From Ephemerocybe angulata (taxonomy: Eukaryota; Basidiomycota; Agaricomycetes; Agaricales; Psathyrellaceae): DNA of 64,000 nucleotides. Below the pieces are notes generated by a model. The model saw only the letters and a list, made by a program, of their open reading frames with translations. It ran no database searches and had not been told where the DNA came from. Position 1 is the first letter of the stretch; each line of letters opens with the position of its first letter. Shown here in pieces: positions 22,050 to 34,100 of this stretch. Both the position numbers and the translations under genes were made by a program. Location: the NCBI GenBank assembly GCA_013368325.1, contig JAACJK010000163.1, positions 1 to 64,000 of the forward strand, in the 5' to 3' direction.

Positions 22050-22440
22050 CCACCACTACCACGTTGTCCACCCCATCAGGCTGGCATCCACCGATGCCCA
22101 CAACCACTTCTAGCGTCCAACGACGCTGGCCACTACCACCTTCACGCGTCGAACAAAGCCCCCGGTGCCGCTGCCCTCACCGCCGCACCACGTCCGGGTC
22201 GAACGGCGCCCCAGGCACCACCAACGCCACAACCACCACGTCCGCATCGAATGACGCCCCAGCTCTAACACCACCACCACCACGTCTGCGTCGAACTTTC
22301 GCCCTCTACACCGCCGCCTCCGCCACCACGTCCGCATCGGACTACGCCCCCCGCCCCAATACCCGTACCACCACATCGGCCTTGAGACGCCTCCGCCGCC
22401 CATTGCCGCATCGCCTTGTCTACGTTGTACAAGCCCCCTT
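22050..22440 (+). repeat. Degenerate minisatellite around CCACCACGTCCGCATCG
   Basis: The core CCACCACGTCCGCATCGAA with GACGCCCC recurs at irregular 30-60 bp spacing. The plus frame is Thr/Ser/Pro-rich and the minus frame Trp/Gly/Arg-rich. No start, domain or splice pattern supports a gene. Confidence 0.6.
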
Positions 22441-22712
22441 TTGAGGATAGCTTTGCGCTTCCTCCTGCCCTGCGGCTCGATCTCGCATCAGTCGTTGGGC
22501 CTGGTTTAGTTTAATTTATTGCGATGGCTTATTGTAACGGACCGTATGTACGCTATCCTAATGTTTTACTTTTCGCGTAGACCGCATTTCTAGACGGTTC
22601 TCTGAGGTTCTCGGACATCTTAGGGCGTCAATGAGGTCAGTAAAATGCAAATTGTCCGACCTAGTCCTCTCGCTGATGTCACCTGTCTCAGCCCGCTGCT
22701 CCCTAAGCAAAG

Positions 22713-22718
22713 TATATA
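22713..22718 (+). promoter_or_regulatory. TATA box of the TET/JBP-like gene
   Basis: TATATA in AAGTATATATTCAG lies 58 bp before the ATG at 22,771, the usual spacing seen for other genes in this window. Confidence 0.55.
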
Positions 22719-22770
22719 TTCAGAGGGCGGGCCCATCTCGGTAAGCGTCTGTTTCACTTATTCCTCCATC

Positions 22771-25700
22771 ATGCCCACCAAACCTTCTCAGAATCTTGTC
22801 CCCTTGTCCCTGGCCGACCATGATCAGAGCCTTCCGCCAATCTACTCAGTCCAGTATCACCCTCTCCATCCCAGCTCCAATCCCGGACGCACCTTCGTCA
22901 TCAAGGTCATCCCGAGCGTGGCTTGGATGGAGGCCGAAGATCAGCGTGAGCGCGGAATGTCGATTCCGAAGGGCCAACAGAATGAACTAAAAGCCCAAGG
23001 TAGGCGACCATCCCCTCTCATCCCTGCATCTCTAACCGATACACCTGTAGGTCTCGTTGAGATGAAGGATGGCGACTACCTCTTCGCCAGGAACGAACTG
23101 GGTAGCCTCAAGCCGGAAGACGACACACTCGTTGCCTGGGTTGTTGGAAGGTGCGTGCTACTTCCTCTGGGTAGGACACATAGGAAGACTAACGCTGGTT
23201 CAGTGACCTTGTATCCAGGGAGGCGAAGGTAAATTTAGAAGCTGCCACACAGGAGGCACTTGGCCCTGAGGGCGACCGCACACCGACCGGGGTGCGCATG
23301 GAGCGCTTCTGCGCCCCCGTCAAGGTTGGTACTCGCTGCTACCATCTTGCGAGCTCGTTGGAACGGATGCCGGGAATTGTGGCGCCCAATGCGCAGCTGA
23401 AGGGTTCAGGGGATGAACAGGAGGTCCATGAGATCGCCTCGTCGTTGACATGCGTATGTTTCTATTCCAATTTGTTAGCCCTTGTCCTCACGCTCTCGCC
23501 ATAGGCGGCCGCCCCAATTGCCGTTGCGAATATGTCGCACGCACCTTTGGCAGTTCAAGAGCCCATTCGGATGCGAGCCGAGATGCTCGGGTTGCCCCGC
23601 ATTGGGGTAAGGGAGAACTGGGCATACCAGTCCTTGCAGTGTAACCTGGCGTCTGTTTCGCCTGAGGGTACGCACACCCTACATTCGTTGCGATTGGTTT
23701 CTCATCTCGCTTAGGTTCTCTCGCAGACCAGATGGGCTCTTTCGGAGATGCCCACTTCGACGAAGGCGACTCCCCGGGCCACTATACGAACATGATCACC
23801 AACTCGCAACTCCCTCCCGACTACGACCCCGGCTACTTCCATCTCCTCCCTTTCGGCGTGTACGTTCAACTTAAGAATTTCCGAGGCCTGAACTTTCAAG
23901 GAAACCGGAAGCATGGAGGCTCAGGTCCCTTCCCTCCACCCGGCGCTGCAATCCCGCCCGATGCCGTTCGCGTTGCAATCGTTTCGTATCCTCCAGCGGG
24001 AATGATGAACCCCCGGACGACCCGGTACAGGATTGCTACGGATTCCTACGGCCCTGTTTTTTTAACGCCTGAGATGAGGGACTTAGAGTGCGTGTATTTA
24101 GACGAAGATGTAAGCATTGAACTAGACTAATAATACATGTAGTTTTGTTCCGAAACCTTCGTCGGAGCCTGGGCCTGCTACATTCTTCAGCGATGCCCAC
24201 CTCTATATGGACCGTCAATCAGAGGCCGAGTTTCATAGCCGCTCGCTCTATAACATGTGCCGGTACTACGTTAACCAGATTCACTCTGACGTTGGGTACA
24301 CTGTCAAGCCCCCGAAGTTTATCGACTCATTCGAGTACCGCGATGAAGCCGGCGTGACCCGCGCAGTGCCCCCATGGAACGAGGCGCCTCCGACAGTCGT
24401 GGATGGCCCAGTACCTGACGAGATACGGGAATGGTACACTGGGCGGCAGAACACGTGGAATGAACACCTCGCCAAAACCGCTGGTATTATCCCGTCCCGC
24501 TTTATGAGAGACCCGGAGCTTAGGAAGGCGGTCAATCGGAAGTTAGGTACGCCTTTGCCCCGCTTTGACTTGTTCAGAACTGATAACAGCCAGGAGCGGA
24601 GGCTGAAGTGTCGACTACTGCAGGAACGTCCGACAATGTTCGTATTGTTGGACATGGAGGGACGGGAGATAACAAGGGTCGAGGTGCGTGGCAATAGCCA
24701 TTACCGTTGCGTCCGTTGCTGATATACTTGCAGATGACGCAAAGGCTAAGAAGCGCACTGCGGCAACTCAGGGGGTGTTGGAAGCCCCCAGCTCCAAGCG
24801 AGTGCGATCTACAAGAAAGGGCAAGGGAAGGGAGGTGGATTCAGAGGAGGAGAGTGGGCAGGATTCGGTCGAGGGTTGGGAGGTGGATTCAGAGGAGGAG
24901 AGTGGGCAGGATTCGGTTGAGGGTCGGGAGGTGGATTCAGAGGAGGAGAGTGGGCAGGATTCGGTCCAGGGTCTGGGTACGTTGCGATAGCCATTACTCT
25001 TGTGAGCGTCACTGATGTACTCTACTTGCAGGTGGCGCAAAGGCTAAGAAGCGCACGGCCGCAACTCAGGAAGTGTTAGAAACCCCTGGCTCCAAGCGAG
25101 CGCGATCTACAGGAAAGGGCAAAGGCAGGGAGGTGGATTCAGAGGAGAAGAGTACGAGGAAGGAGAAGAATATGAGGAAGGAGAAGAGTACGAGGAAGGA
25201 GAAGGCTGCAGCCCCGAAAGGTGAGAACTCCATGTTTGATGTGGAATAAGTGACTGATCACAATCTTCAGTCGAATACAAGTTTGCGTTTAACCAGCAAA
25301 CTACAGCTCCAGTCCTTGAGCTTGAGCTCTTGCAGCTGAAGGAAGAGTTACGTGCGTCTTCGAAGGAAGTCAGTACCGACGCCAGTAGAGATGCTGTCCT
25401 TGCTCTCAACTTCGAATCCATCGACTGCGAAGGTGCACCCGCCGCTCTCTCGGAGATCCTCCGAAGCATCGACACACTCCAGGTTTACCTTGACCACCAG
25501 CAGCAGATGGGACGGTTCAACAGGCAGCTTATCCTCGATGCCCGGACTCGAGTTTGGGAATGGCTTGACGTCGAGCTACCCCAATTGACGAGAGAAATTC
25601 TATCGAAGAAGTCTATGAAGCTGTCGGAGAAGGGGGATTGGCTCAGCAAGTTAGTCGACCGACTCCACCATCTCTATCACACCCGCAGCCCAGCTTTCAC

Positions 25701-27045
25701 GTTTAACTCCTCGGAGTTCATGTTCACCAGCGCTAGCGATAACGTCCAGGTCGACTTTGTCAACAGCAAAGCCAGACAGTTCCTGGCAGGCGCCGATTTG
25801 GACAACGCTATCTGCGAGTCGGTCTCTCATATCGTGGCGGATTGGCTCCACTATCCTCGTGACCACAACCGCAAGCTGGCTTGGTTTCTCTCGGCTCTGC
25901 AGGAGGAATTGGGCGATGAGATTGTGACCATGGACTATGTTTGGAAGATGGCACGGTTCTTCAAGTCCAAGTACGTCGTCTCAGGAAACCGGCCCCATGC
26001 CGCCCAGAACGTGTCCATGTCCTCCGACTTCCGTGCCGAGCTTGCAACTCACCCTATATCCCTTGAATCCTCAACCGAGAACTCCCTCTATCTCCAGTAC
26101 CGTAAACTTTACAACGGCACACTAGCGGCGGACGACGTGGAGCTGGATGGGCTTGCCGGCGCTGCCTGGGCCAAGTACTCCTACATGTGGAGGATGTCTT
26201 TGGGGTACGTCAGGAACCCCCTCTCCCCTACCCAAGACAAGTTCGGCCAACTCCTGCGCGAAGAACCTGGGTACTACCTCCCGATCCGAGAGAAGGCCCC
26301 CGCTCGGTTGAGATCTCTTTCTCCCACCGGTCCATATACCTCTGCTGCCATCCGCACTCTTCCCGGTATCTTCAGCGCCGTTGTCTGGCGCGGCGTTACT
26401 CATCGCACCAGATTTTTCGAGGATCAGAAGATCCTCTTCGAGTCATGGGACGACTTCATCGAGACTGTCCAAGCTGTCATCGCTGATTCGAGTAACAGCA
26501 TCAAGTCGAAGTCTGACCGGTACTTCTGCAGCATCACGCCGTACGGTCAGCCCAATCAGGATCGAAAGGTTGACCACGCTCGCACACATTGGACTTCTCT
26601 CTCTGAGCGCAACTGGGAAGGGTTTGTCTCCACGGAGCCCCGCCCCACCTTCGAGCGTATGCTCCAGTTCTTTAGACCAAGGTTGGACAAGGAGGTTATT
26701 TTTCCGCAGTTGGGAAAACTTGGAGGCTTTGCTTTGGTCGGCGACTTGGCATATGCGGGGGTTTGTGACATGCCTAGCATTCAGGAGATGGCCGCAGTTA
26801 TGGTTGAGCTTAGCAGCGGGGGCATATTGGGATTGGTGGACTTGGGCCTATTGGTGAAGCCTCTAAAGGGAAAGAAGGAGGAGAAGATTGCATCGGTGGC
26901 AGGCGCACTAGAAGAAGTCAACGACTTCTTCATGTCCAAGTTTTCTGAGAGCGAGCAGGCGGAGATAGGCTTCAACATTATTGTTCTTGAACATTCATTG
27001 TGTAAGTTTCATCGGGCTCTGGGGAAGAAGGCTTTGTTGGCTTGA
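22771..27045 (+). CDS. TET/JBP-like Fe(II)/2-oxoglutarate dioxygenase
   Basis: A multi-exon gene from MPTKPSQNLV to a TGA at 27,043-27,045. The catalytic block reads GSFGDAHFDEGDSPGHYTNM (HxD iron ligands at 23,753-23,761), then FHLLPFGVYVQL and KHGGSGPFPPPG (distal histidine 23,912-23,914) and VRVAIVSYPP (candidate 2-oxoglutarate arginine). This order matches Agaricomycete TET/JBP family proteins, whose characterised relatives oxidise 5-methylcytosine in DNA. After it come FVPKPSSEPGP and a helical region, a Lys/Glu-rich linker with duplicated exons, and a 570-residue C-terminal domain (25,330-27,045) of unknown function. Location is presumably nuclear. It has its own TATA box and lies 0.8 kb from the 3' end of the KDZ element. 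One linker splice site (near 24,680) is unclear. It could be a non-DNA dioxygenase of the same fold. Confidence 0.65.
24733..25150 (+). repeat. Duplicated intron-exon unit in the dioxygenase linker
   Basis: The exon reading AKAKKRTAATQGVLE at 24,733 recurs at 25,033 as AKAKKRTAATQEVLE, and the preceding introns are similar too (both contain GCGATAGCCATTAC or GCAATAGCCATTAC). The unit is about 300 bp. Confidence 0.85.
24833..24976 (+). repeat. Three-copy 48 bp coding repeat
   Basis: Three near-identical 48 bp units (starts 24,833, 24,881, 24,929) encode the 16-residue repeat EVDSEEESGQDSVEG plus one variable residue. Confidence 0.9.
25149..25206 (+). repeat. 18 bp coding repeats (Arg-Lys-Glu-Lys)
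   Basis: Three to four copies of AGTACGAGGAAGGAGAAG or AATATGAGGAAGGAGAAG encode STRKEK/NMRKEK in the linker of the dioxygenase gene. Confidence 0.85.
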
Positions 27046-27855
27046 AGACATTTAAACATGTATATGCATTGTTTATTCTACTTACTATCATCTTATTTCT
27101 GGCACTGTCACGCGCATGGTGATCAATCGGACCGCTGGGAGACTTTCCTTGTTACTGGAACTACCCAGGTAAGTGGGAGACATTGACTTGATTTTAAAAT
27201 GCAATCAATCTATGGGACCGTCCTCTCCTCGAGCTCATCCAAACCATGGTGTACGGCGGTGTTCTCATGATCCGAGCTACGACCGCGATGATCCGTGCTA
27301 CGGCCGTGCTCCCATTGATCCGACCTACGGCCGTGGAATAGGCGCCCGGGGATGGCTTGGTTCGCCACCTGCCAAGCTACGGCCGATCGGCTAATTGTGA
27401 AAGAACATAGTTGGATTCATTGTGGAGAAGGTATACAAGATGTCCGGGCTCCGCTCCGGGATGAGATATCCGAGGTTACAGTGCGTATCAACGGCCCTCG
27501 AAAATAGAGCCTGCTTAATCTTACATGGAAATATTTGAGCGTCACTGCCGCACAGACCAATCGCGTAGGCAAGGATCAGGATATCGGGGCAGAACAGGCT
27601 GCGGTGAAGGAGATGAAACAGGAAAGTGACTAGTAATATGGGCGCAATAGTCAGAGAATCGCGATTGAGGACTAAGAGAGAGGGTCAATATAAAGGGAAA
27701 CGAAGAAAAGCGGAAAGCGGTATCGAGAGGTCCTACTGGTTACGAGCAAACATGCGCAAATGAAATGGGGACATATGGATAATATAGTAGGGATATACAT
27801 TGCAGTAAATCCACGGTAGTCCGTATCGATTCCTTCCATAGTAGATGCAACGCCT
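27046..27855. other. Intergenic region between TET/JBP-like gene and KDZ element
   Basis: The plus-strand dioxygenase gene and the minus-strand protease gene converge here. It contains short GATCCG..CTACGGCCG repeats at 27,268-27,392 and AT-rich sequence afterwards. The left end of the KDZ element should lie here, but no terminal repeat could be paired with the other side by eye. Confidence 0.4.
27268..27392. repeat. Short direct repeats TGATCCGNNCTACGRCCG
   Basis: Copies start at 27,268, 27,289 and 27,316, and a partial AGCTACGGCCGATCGG lies near 27,375. Spacing is 21 and 27 bp. They could be protein-binding sites at a transposon end or a simple minisatellite. Confidence 0.6.
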
Positions 27856-30028
27856 TCAACTCGGGCCCTGAGACGAGACCAACTGGATGGGAGAACCCAG
27901 GGGGTTTGACTGACCTCCATTACCAGCATTGTCCCGGAACCCACAAAGACTATCATATGTGTCAAGAGCAGCAGATACCACTCTCAGGCCCTTCGATAGG
28001 ACTAATCCCATGTTTTCCGCTGCCTTCGCATCGCGAGACAGAAGCTGCTGTCTTTTATCCAGATGCTGAGCGAATCGACTGGTGCTTCCTACTGCCGTTA
28101 TGTCAAGGGAATTCCCAATGGCCCTATCCAAGGCCCCCATAAAGTCAGTGATGACCGACTGTACAGAAGGCAAGGACATATCGCGCCACCATTCACGTAT
28201 GTCAAAACGTGCGTCCAGTTCAGCCCCTGACCAACATTCCGAACGTAAGAGTTCCCCCAATTCCTCGGCCGAATAGGACGGGTACAACATGAACTTCGCT
28301 GATGAGGGCCAGATTTGCTCGGCCTCACTGAGAGCAACGCTGATGCCTTGAAGGGTAAAGGTAACCGCCTATGTAGAACGCTCGTTAAAATTAAGTGAGG
28401 ACAAGGTGAAACGTTGCGTACCATCTCCGCCTTGAAGAGGTCCAGGTACCTTTGAGATACAGGCGACGAACGGAGGTCCCTTCGGATGTGCTGGACAAAC
28501 GCCGTGTGTCGAGTATGAATATAATGGGGAAGGGCAAGCCAATCTGTCGATGATAGGCTACTCAGCAGCCAAGGCGCACTCTTCGGAAGATTATATAGGT
28601 AGGGAGCTGTTTCTAATCGTTCGTCGGCTTCGGCGGGATTCTGCCCATCCACCCTCGCTCTGTCGAAGAGTGAAGCCGGGAGGTTTCTGAAGCCTTCATC
28701 ATCCATGGGCAGAGTGAGGTTGGGTGGAGGGCTGGAGGCTCTGGAGCTTCCACCGTCCTCAGAGCAATCCAGAGGCTCGGTCCTTGACACATCAGAAGGG
28801 TGACCACCAGATTTAGAAGCCACAGCCCTCCAACGGTCTTTGAGCCGCATGAACCACGATAAGCGGTGGCGAACTGCATCGTTCGGTGTCCATAGAGCGT
28901 CTTGAAAGAGTTCGTGTTCGATCGTGTTGGCTGTGACTAGACCGCAGGAGTATCCGTCCTCCTGGACTCCGTGAACGAGAGTGTTCCCGGTGGACTTGAA
29001 CTTGGTCAGCCCTAGCGTCGACTTCAACGAGTCTTGGAGAGCCTTCTCAAAGTCCTTAGGCACTTTGAATCCATCAGGCAGAGAATCACCTGAATAAACT
29101 TCAGCCGTCCGAAAGGGCCTCAAGGCATTGATCACACACCGTACGATATAGTCTTCTCCACAAAGTCGACTTTGACTGCAATCCAGTGGTTTCCGTTGAC
29201 ATTGAGTGGAAAGTATAGCTTCTTTGCGCGTTTTGCGTCGAAGACCTTTTTAAGGTATCGAGTACTTGAGCCTTTGTCGAGTAACTGTGGGAAGTAGGTG
29301 CCAAGGACCTGAGATGAAGCAAATGAACCTTGAGGAAGGCGTTCCGCGATGGCGGCCGTCATGAACAGGAGATCGCCATCCGTCAGAAAAGCCGTACCCA
29401 GGAAACGGGACAGATTCAAATTCGTTACGTATCCTTTATCGACATCCGTCGGTAGGTTCCAAGGAAGGGTGTTGAGGACATCTATAACCGCCGCCATATC
29501 TTTCTTCGTCCTCGTCCTTTTAGCCATCCTCTGACACCATTTCCAAGCCGTTCCCCATAAGTTTTGACCCTTCTTCAAACGATTGAGCTCCTTCCAAAGT
29601 ATAATTATTCGTGGAGGCAGGCGTTCCGTTTCAAAATGGTCGTCAATTACTGATCGGTGTCCTTTCCCCCAGTTGTCCTCGTAGACTTGCAGAAGTCGGT
29701 TAATACAGGCTTCGGGGTGCAGTGGGCGATTCAAAAGTTGAACGTTCACCAGATCGGCGTTTGGCTCGTCTGGGCTGGTTCGAAGAGAGCAGGGACAGTC
29801 CTTTGATTGGGAAAGCCATTCGGGTAGCTTGAATTCGAGGAATTGTGGAACGGGAAGATCGTCTGGGGCCAGGAGCACTCGATCCGGGGTTGATAGTTCC
29901 AATGAGTCTTCGAGGCTGTAAGTCAGCTTGCCCGAGTCACTGTCGGAGTCAATATCGATTGGGGAGTGCTGCCTGAGAGGAGGAACGGAGCCACGGGAAC
30001 CTTTATTGCCACGACCGAGCGATGGCAT
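27856..30028 (-). CDS. Ulp1-like (C48) cysteine protease
   Basis: The gene starts at ATG 30,028 (MPSLGRGNKGS). An acidic N-terminus and a helical middle lead to the protease core: NGNHWIAVKVDF (catalytic His), SYG/DSLPDG (Asp, split by an intron at about 29,100-29,145) and VQEDGYSCG (Gln and nucleophile Cys). Order and spacing fit Ulp1/SENP-type deSUMOylating enzymes. A C-terminal extension after another intron (AVTFTLQGISVALSEAEQ and onward) is of unknown function. Ulp1-like genes are frequent partners of fungal DNA transposons; it may process SUMO conjugates during transposition or simply be cargo. The core residues are all present, so the enzyme may be active. The last intron and exact stop near 27,856-27,900 are uncertain. 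Confidence 0.75.
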
Positions 30029-30261
30029 TTGTACCAATGTGGTAGAAGGCAGACGGCAAGCAGATGGGCGCGGCCAACCAAAGAGCCAGTGATGCGGCTG
30101 GGTTATGGTTACCCAATATTCTGAGGACCGAGATTCGAAATTCGAAACTGAATCTGTCGGTGGAATCGAGATATTATACATTAACTATAGATGGTCTTTG
30201 AAATAACTTGATTCGTAGCCATGCCACCGGAGCCACTGGTTTGGATAGAGCACGATCGATC

Positions 30262-31090
30262 TCAATCACCACAAGCACCCTTCCGACCAGCCTTGTCCCC
30301 ATCATCACGAGCACCCTCCCGAGCAGCCTCTATCCCCTGAGCCTCCTTCTCATCCAATGCCTGCTTCTCCAATACTTCCAATTCTTCGATGAGGGAATCG
30401 ACGCGACATTGGCTTTTCATGATTGTGGAAAGATATTCGACCGTCAAGTTCGTTTGATCGAATAGTTCTTCTCTAAGGGCCTTGGCCATCTGTTCGGCTT
30501 CGTCAAGCTCTCCATGGATAAGTCTACTGATCTGAAGGCTCTCGTAGGATTCGATAAGTAGCGGGAGAGGCTGGTGGAGACTTTTGCGTTGGACCTTCCA
30601 GTGCTCGAGTAAGACGGATGGGCTGAGTGACAATTCGCCAGCGCCTCGTGGGGTGGACTGGAAGTTGGACCACCAATCGCCCACAAAATGGCGCAATACT
30701 GGGTCTTCATCATCCCTAGAAAACACCACGCTCATCACAGCATCGAAGTCTTCCAGACGGTCCTCGACAAGTAGGCGAATAAGTCTCATTTGTGCGGCCC
30801 CCCCCCGGAGTCTCTGGGGATATAAGTTCATGCCTATCCCGTATATCTGAGAACCTGAGAGCTACCTGCTTGTTTTAGGCCCGAATTCCTGTAGCTGGAC
30901 CTGACTCACCAATTCTTCTTCCAGGTAACGCCTAAATGTCTCTTTCTCCTCATTCGGGGAGGAGAGCATTTTGGATGCATAGACATATGCTGCCGCACGA
31001 ACCCGGCTTGAGGTCAGATTGACTAGAGTCTGAAAGTCTTCCGCCGTAAGGAGGTGAAGCTCCTTCATAGTGGGAGTAAAGAGTGGAAGA
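30262..31090 (-). pseudogene. Accessory helical ORF of the KDZ block, frame broken at a C9 run
   Basis: A first exon from MKELHLLTAEDFQTLVNL (about 31,069) reads to AAAACAAGCAG and splices with GTAGCT..CCCCAG to a second segment (RLIRLLVEDRLEDFDAVM and following, stop near 30,262). The two halves are in register only if the nine-base C run at about 30,798-30,806 changes length (plus one or minus two). The product would be an all-helical protein of roughly 250 residues with an acidic C-terminus. No family was recognised. The break could be real decay or a homopolymer sequencing error. Confidence 0.4.
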
Positions 31091-31142
31091 TGCAATAAGC
31101 GACGGCGCACTACTATTGATGGCGCTCTACAGATCTTTGTAT

Positions 31143-34100
31143 CTAACCGATAAGATTAACCTTAACCTTGGAATTGGTTAAGAAGCTCTCCGCGGCGTTC
31201 TTCCCAATCCTTCGCCACATCTCCCCCTGTCGAAGAGCGTAGGCCTTATGGCCCAAGCTGAAAGTTTCAGCTTCATCCGCCCACTCGTCTGTTTGTTTCT
31301 TCATGGTCTGACAATACCGGCAAAACCATTCCATTTCGGATTTGACCATGATTTCTTCCTCTGCCCAACGGTCCCGCCGGGAACGAGCGCGAATCCAACT
31401 AACACGATATACTAGACCATAAAAGTGAGCATAATCAATATTTATATTTATACAACGTGAGATCTACGCACGTTCCGCTGCGACGGTATCCACAGTTTCA
31501 CCTGGTGCTATGTTGGTGGTCCAAATCCAAGAGAGTTCAACGTTGCTCTGAGCGGGGGCATTAGGATCGTAAACAGAAGAGATGGCCTTAAGATCCTTTC
31601 TGGTGAGTGGCTTGAACAATGGGTATTTCTCCAAGGCATTCAGCCGTTGCAGTGCCCAGATAGCCTGGTCGTAGCGCTTGGCATGGTGCCTCATCGACTG
31701 TTCTACCTTGTTGATGGCGTCGTAGCTTCTTGTCTTGCCACGCTGACCGGAAGCAAGTGTCTTCTTCTCGCGATAGAGGTGAGACTTTTGGGAAATGTCA
31801 CTTCTAAGCGATTCGAGGGCCTCGTTCGCCTGAGCGACCCGCAATTCTATTTCCGTCAGCGCAGCAGCCTCCCCTCCACGAGGGAGGGAATCGAAGCTAG
31901 ACGGAAGGGGGACAATCTCTTCCTCAACATCGCCCTTAGGATTGGGGAGCCAGGCTGCGTCGGAATCGGCGCAAGAGCATTCACCATCTAGTTCGCAGAC
32001 ACAGAGGTCGCGTTCAACGAAACCTTTTCGCTGCATGGATTCCAGCCGATGGCCTCTCCAAATCTTCTTCGATCCCTCGTATAGGGTATTTAGGCGCAAG
32101 GCAATCGCCTCTCGCTTCTGCTCGAGCTGCATCTCTTCCTTAGTAGCCTTCTTCGACCTCTTCCTTGATTTTGCTGCCTTCGCCGAGGCAGCGCATTTTC
32201 GAGCTAGTGCTCGCGTCTGAAGCCTGTGCAAAGCGCCACCGTTAGACCGAATGCGACTTCACCAGAATGCTGCCTCTAACATACTGTGTTTCTTGAATCT
32301 CTATTGCAGATGCCACCCAGGTAGCCACACCCACAACCCCCTTGTCCTTTCTTTCATTCTTCATCAGTCGCGCTTGGACGGCGCCTCGGGCCTCCGCTTT
32401 TTGTGAGGCATCGTTAACCACAGGTCCCCGAAGCGGGCATTCAGGTCACAGAACATACCTTTCTTCTTGTGAGGCATGAATACGTCCATGGCGACAGGCT
32501 TACTTGGGTTGGCTGTTCTGGCTTCATCTGCATCCATCATCTGTTGGGCCCATGTATCTCTCTGCTCGGGTGACACGGCGCTGTCCAAGCGGTCAAACGC
32601 ACCGGATGCGTCCTTCAAGTTTTTTTCGGCCTTCGTGCATTGCTCATTGAGAGTCTTAACTAGTATGGGAGGAGGAGATTGAGGCGACGGTGTTCTGAAT
32701 AAGGAGAAGACGTACCCATTCCCAACAGCTTATTCCAGTTCATGTCCTGCATGCACGCGTCCAGAGTGTCGGCTCGATGTGCCCAAGTCATAGACCTCGT
32801 CGAGTTGGCTGCTCCGTTGAGAATCGACCAGAGCGACTCCATGATTTCCCCACTAATTATAGCAGCGCCAGGACGGAAGGTAGGCGCAAAGCGGGCGAGG
32901 CACTCTTCTTGGTGGCCATGGACATGAAATAGACCCACGAGAAAGACAATGGACACGTTCTCGTCGACGTCGAGATATTTAGTCCTGGCAACACGGTCCC
33001 AGAAGTGAACGCAATATTGACACCCAACGTCGTAAGCAAAAAGGGTTCCTTCCATATCCTTTGCAGCCGTCGTCTCCAACGCCTGACACAGAGCATAGTC
33101 CGCGTTGACTTGCCTTTCGGAGGGTAAGCTGAATGCTTCGGGTGCGAATTGGTTGAGGCATACCGTTCTCCCTTCTGCATGTCCACCACGCCACAGGGGC
33201 ACCAGCATCCATGGCGCGCACAGGCAGAGCCGAATAAGCCGGTCGAGTCAAACCCTGGCTTCTCTTTGTTTTTGTCTATAACACTTTTAAGCTCAGAACA
33301 AGTTAGTTCCTGGCGCATTCCATGAGCTTACAATGTTCAGTAGAGAGACCATACATAACGCACTTCTAATTCTTCTCTTATACTCTTGACGGCTTCGTCG
33401 TAACGCGTTTTCTCCGTTATGAAGGCAAGGCCTTCCATCAGTCGCAAAATCTCTTCGTAGTGTTCTCGCTCCTGATGGTCTAGAACAAAATTCCCGTCTC
33501 CTGTCAAGAACCGCCAAAAGCGCCATCTATAGCTCCATGTCAGAAGTCTGTCGCATCTGTAGGGGCTAATAGTTCCTTACAGATTCCCAGACTTTTTGTA
33601 ATCTTTTGGGAGGTTGATCTCAGGCTGGGGGCAGACGGCACACCAGAGGGCCAGTTCTCCCTTCCCAGGCCTCGTTTTCGAAGGAGTAACGCCGAATCCC
33701 TTGTGCTTCATGGAAATGAGGTAGTTGTACTGCTGCCAGACTCGAGCGAGAAGACGACTGGGATCCTGCGCTCTCACCTTAAGCCACTAGCACGAGAGGT
33801 GGAGAGACACTGCGAAAACACACCGGAATGGACGTCGGAAAGATAGAATTCGTCGTACGCTGTAGTATATCACAGTACCGCTCTATAGATACATGGGCGG
33901 CAACCTGAGGGGGTAGTGTGACATGATTGAGAGGAGGGCTTCGTCGCTTAAAGAACGTTCGGTCGCACCTTCATTAAATGGAAGTGCTCGAGAAGCGCAA
34001 ACGTGAACACGGTCTTGGTATTTTTTTCAGTCGCTGGAAAGAGACCGGCCTTCAATAGCTGTATATCCTTGCTGTCAGCTCCAGGGCACTTGCATGCGTG

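Larger units (their letters stand above)
20588..22712. other. Long intergenic or decayed region with modules and minisatellite
   Basis: Besides the promoter motifs at 20,705-20,878, this region holds three diverged modules (21,221, 21,520, 21,815) and a Pro/Thr-coding minisatellite (22,050-22,440). A possible tiny gene starts at ATG 21,118 (MLVTVDDDDNL) with GTGAGT..TTAG introns. I cannot assemble a convincing full-length product. Confidence 0.35.

Noticed and set aside
22110..22403. Gly/Trp/Arg-rich minus-strand frame
   Set aside because: It is the reverse reading of the CCACCACGTCCGCATCG minisatellite.
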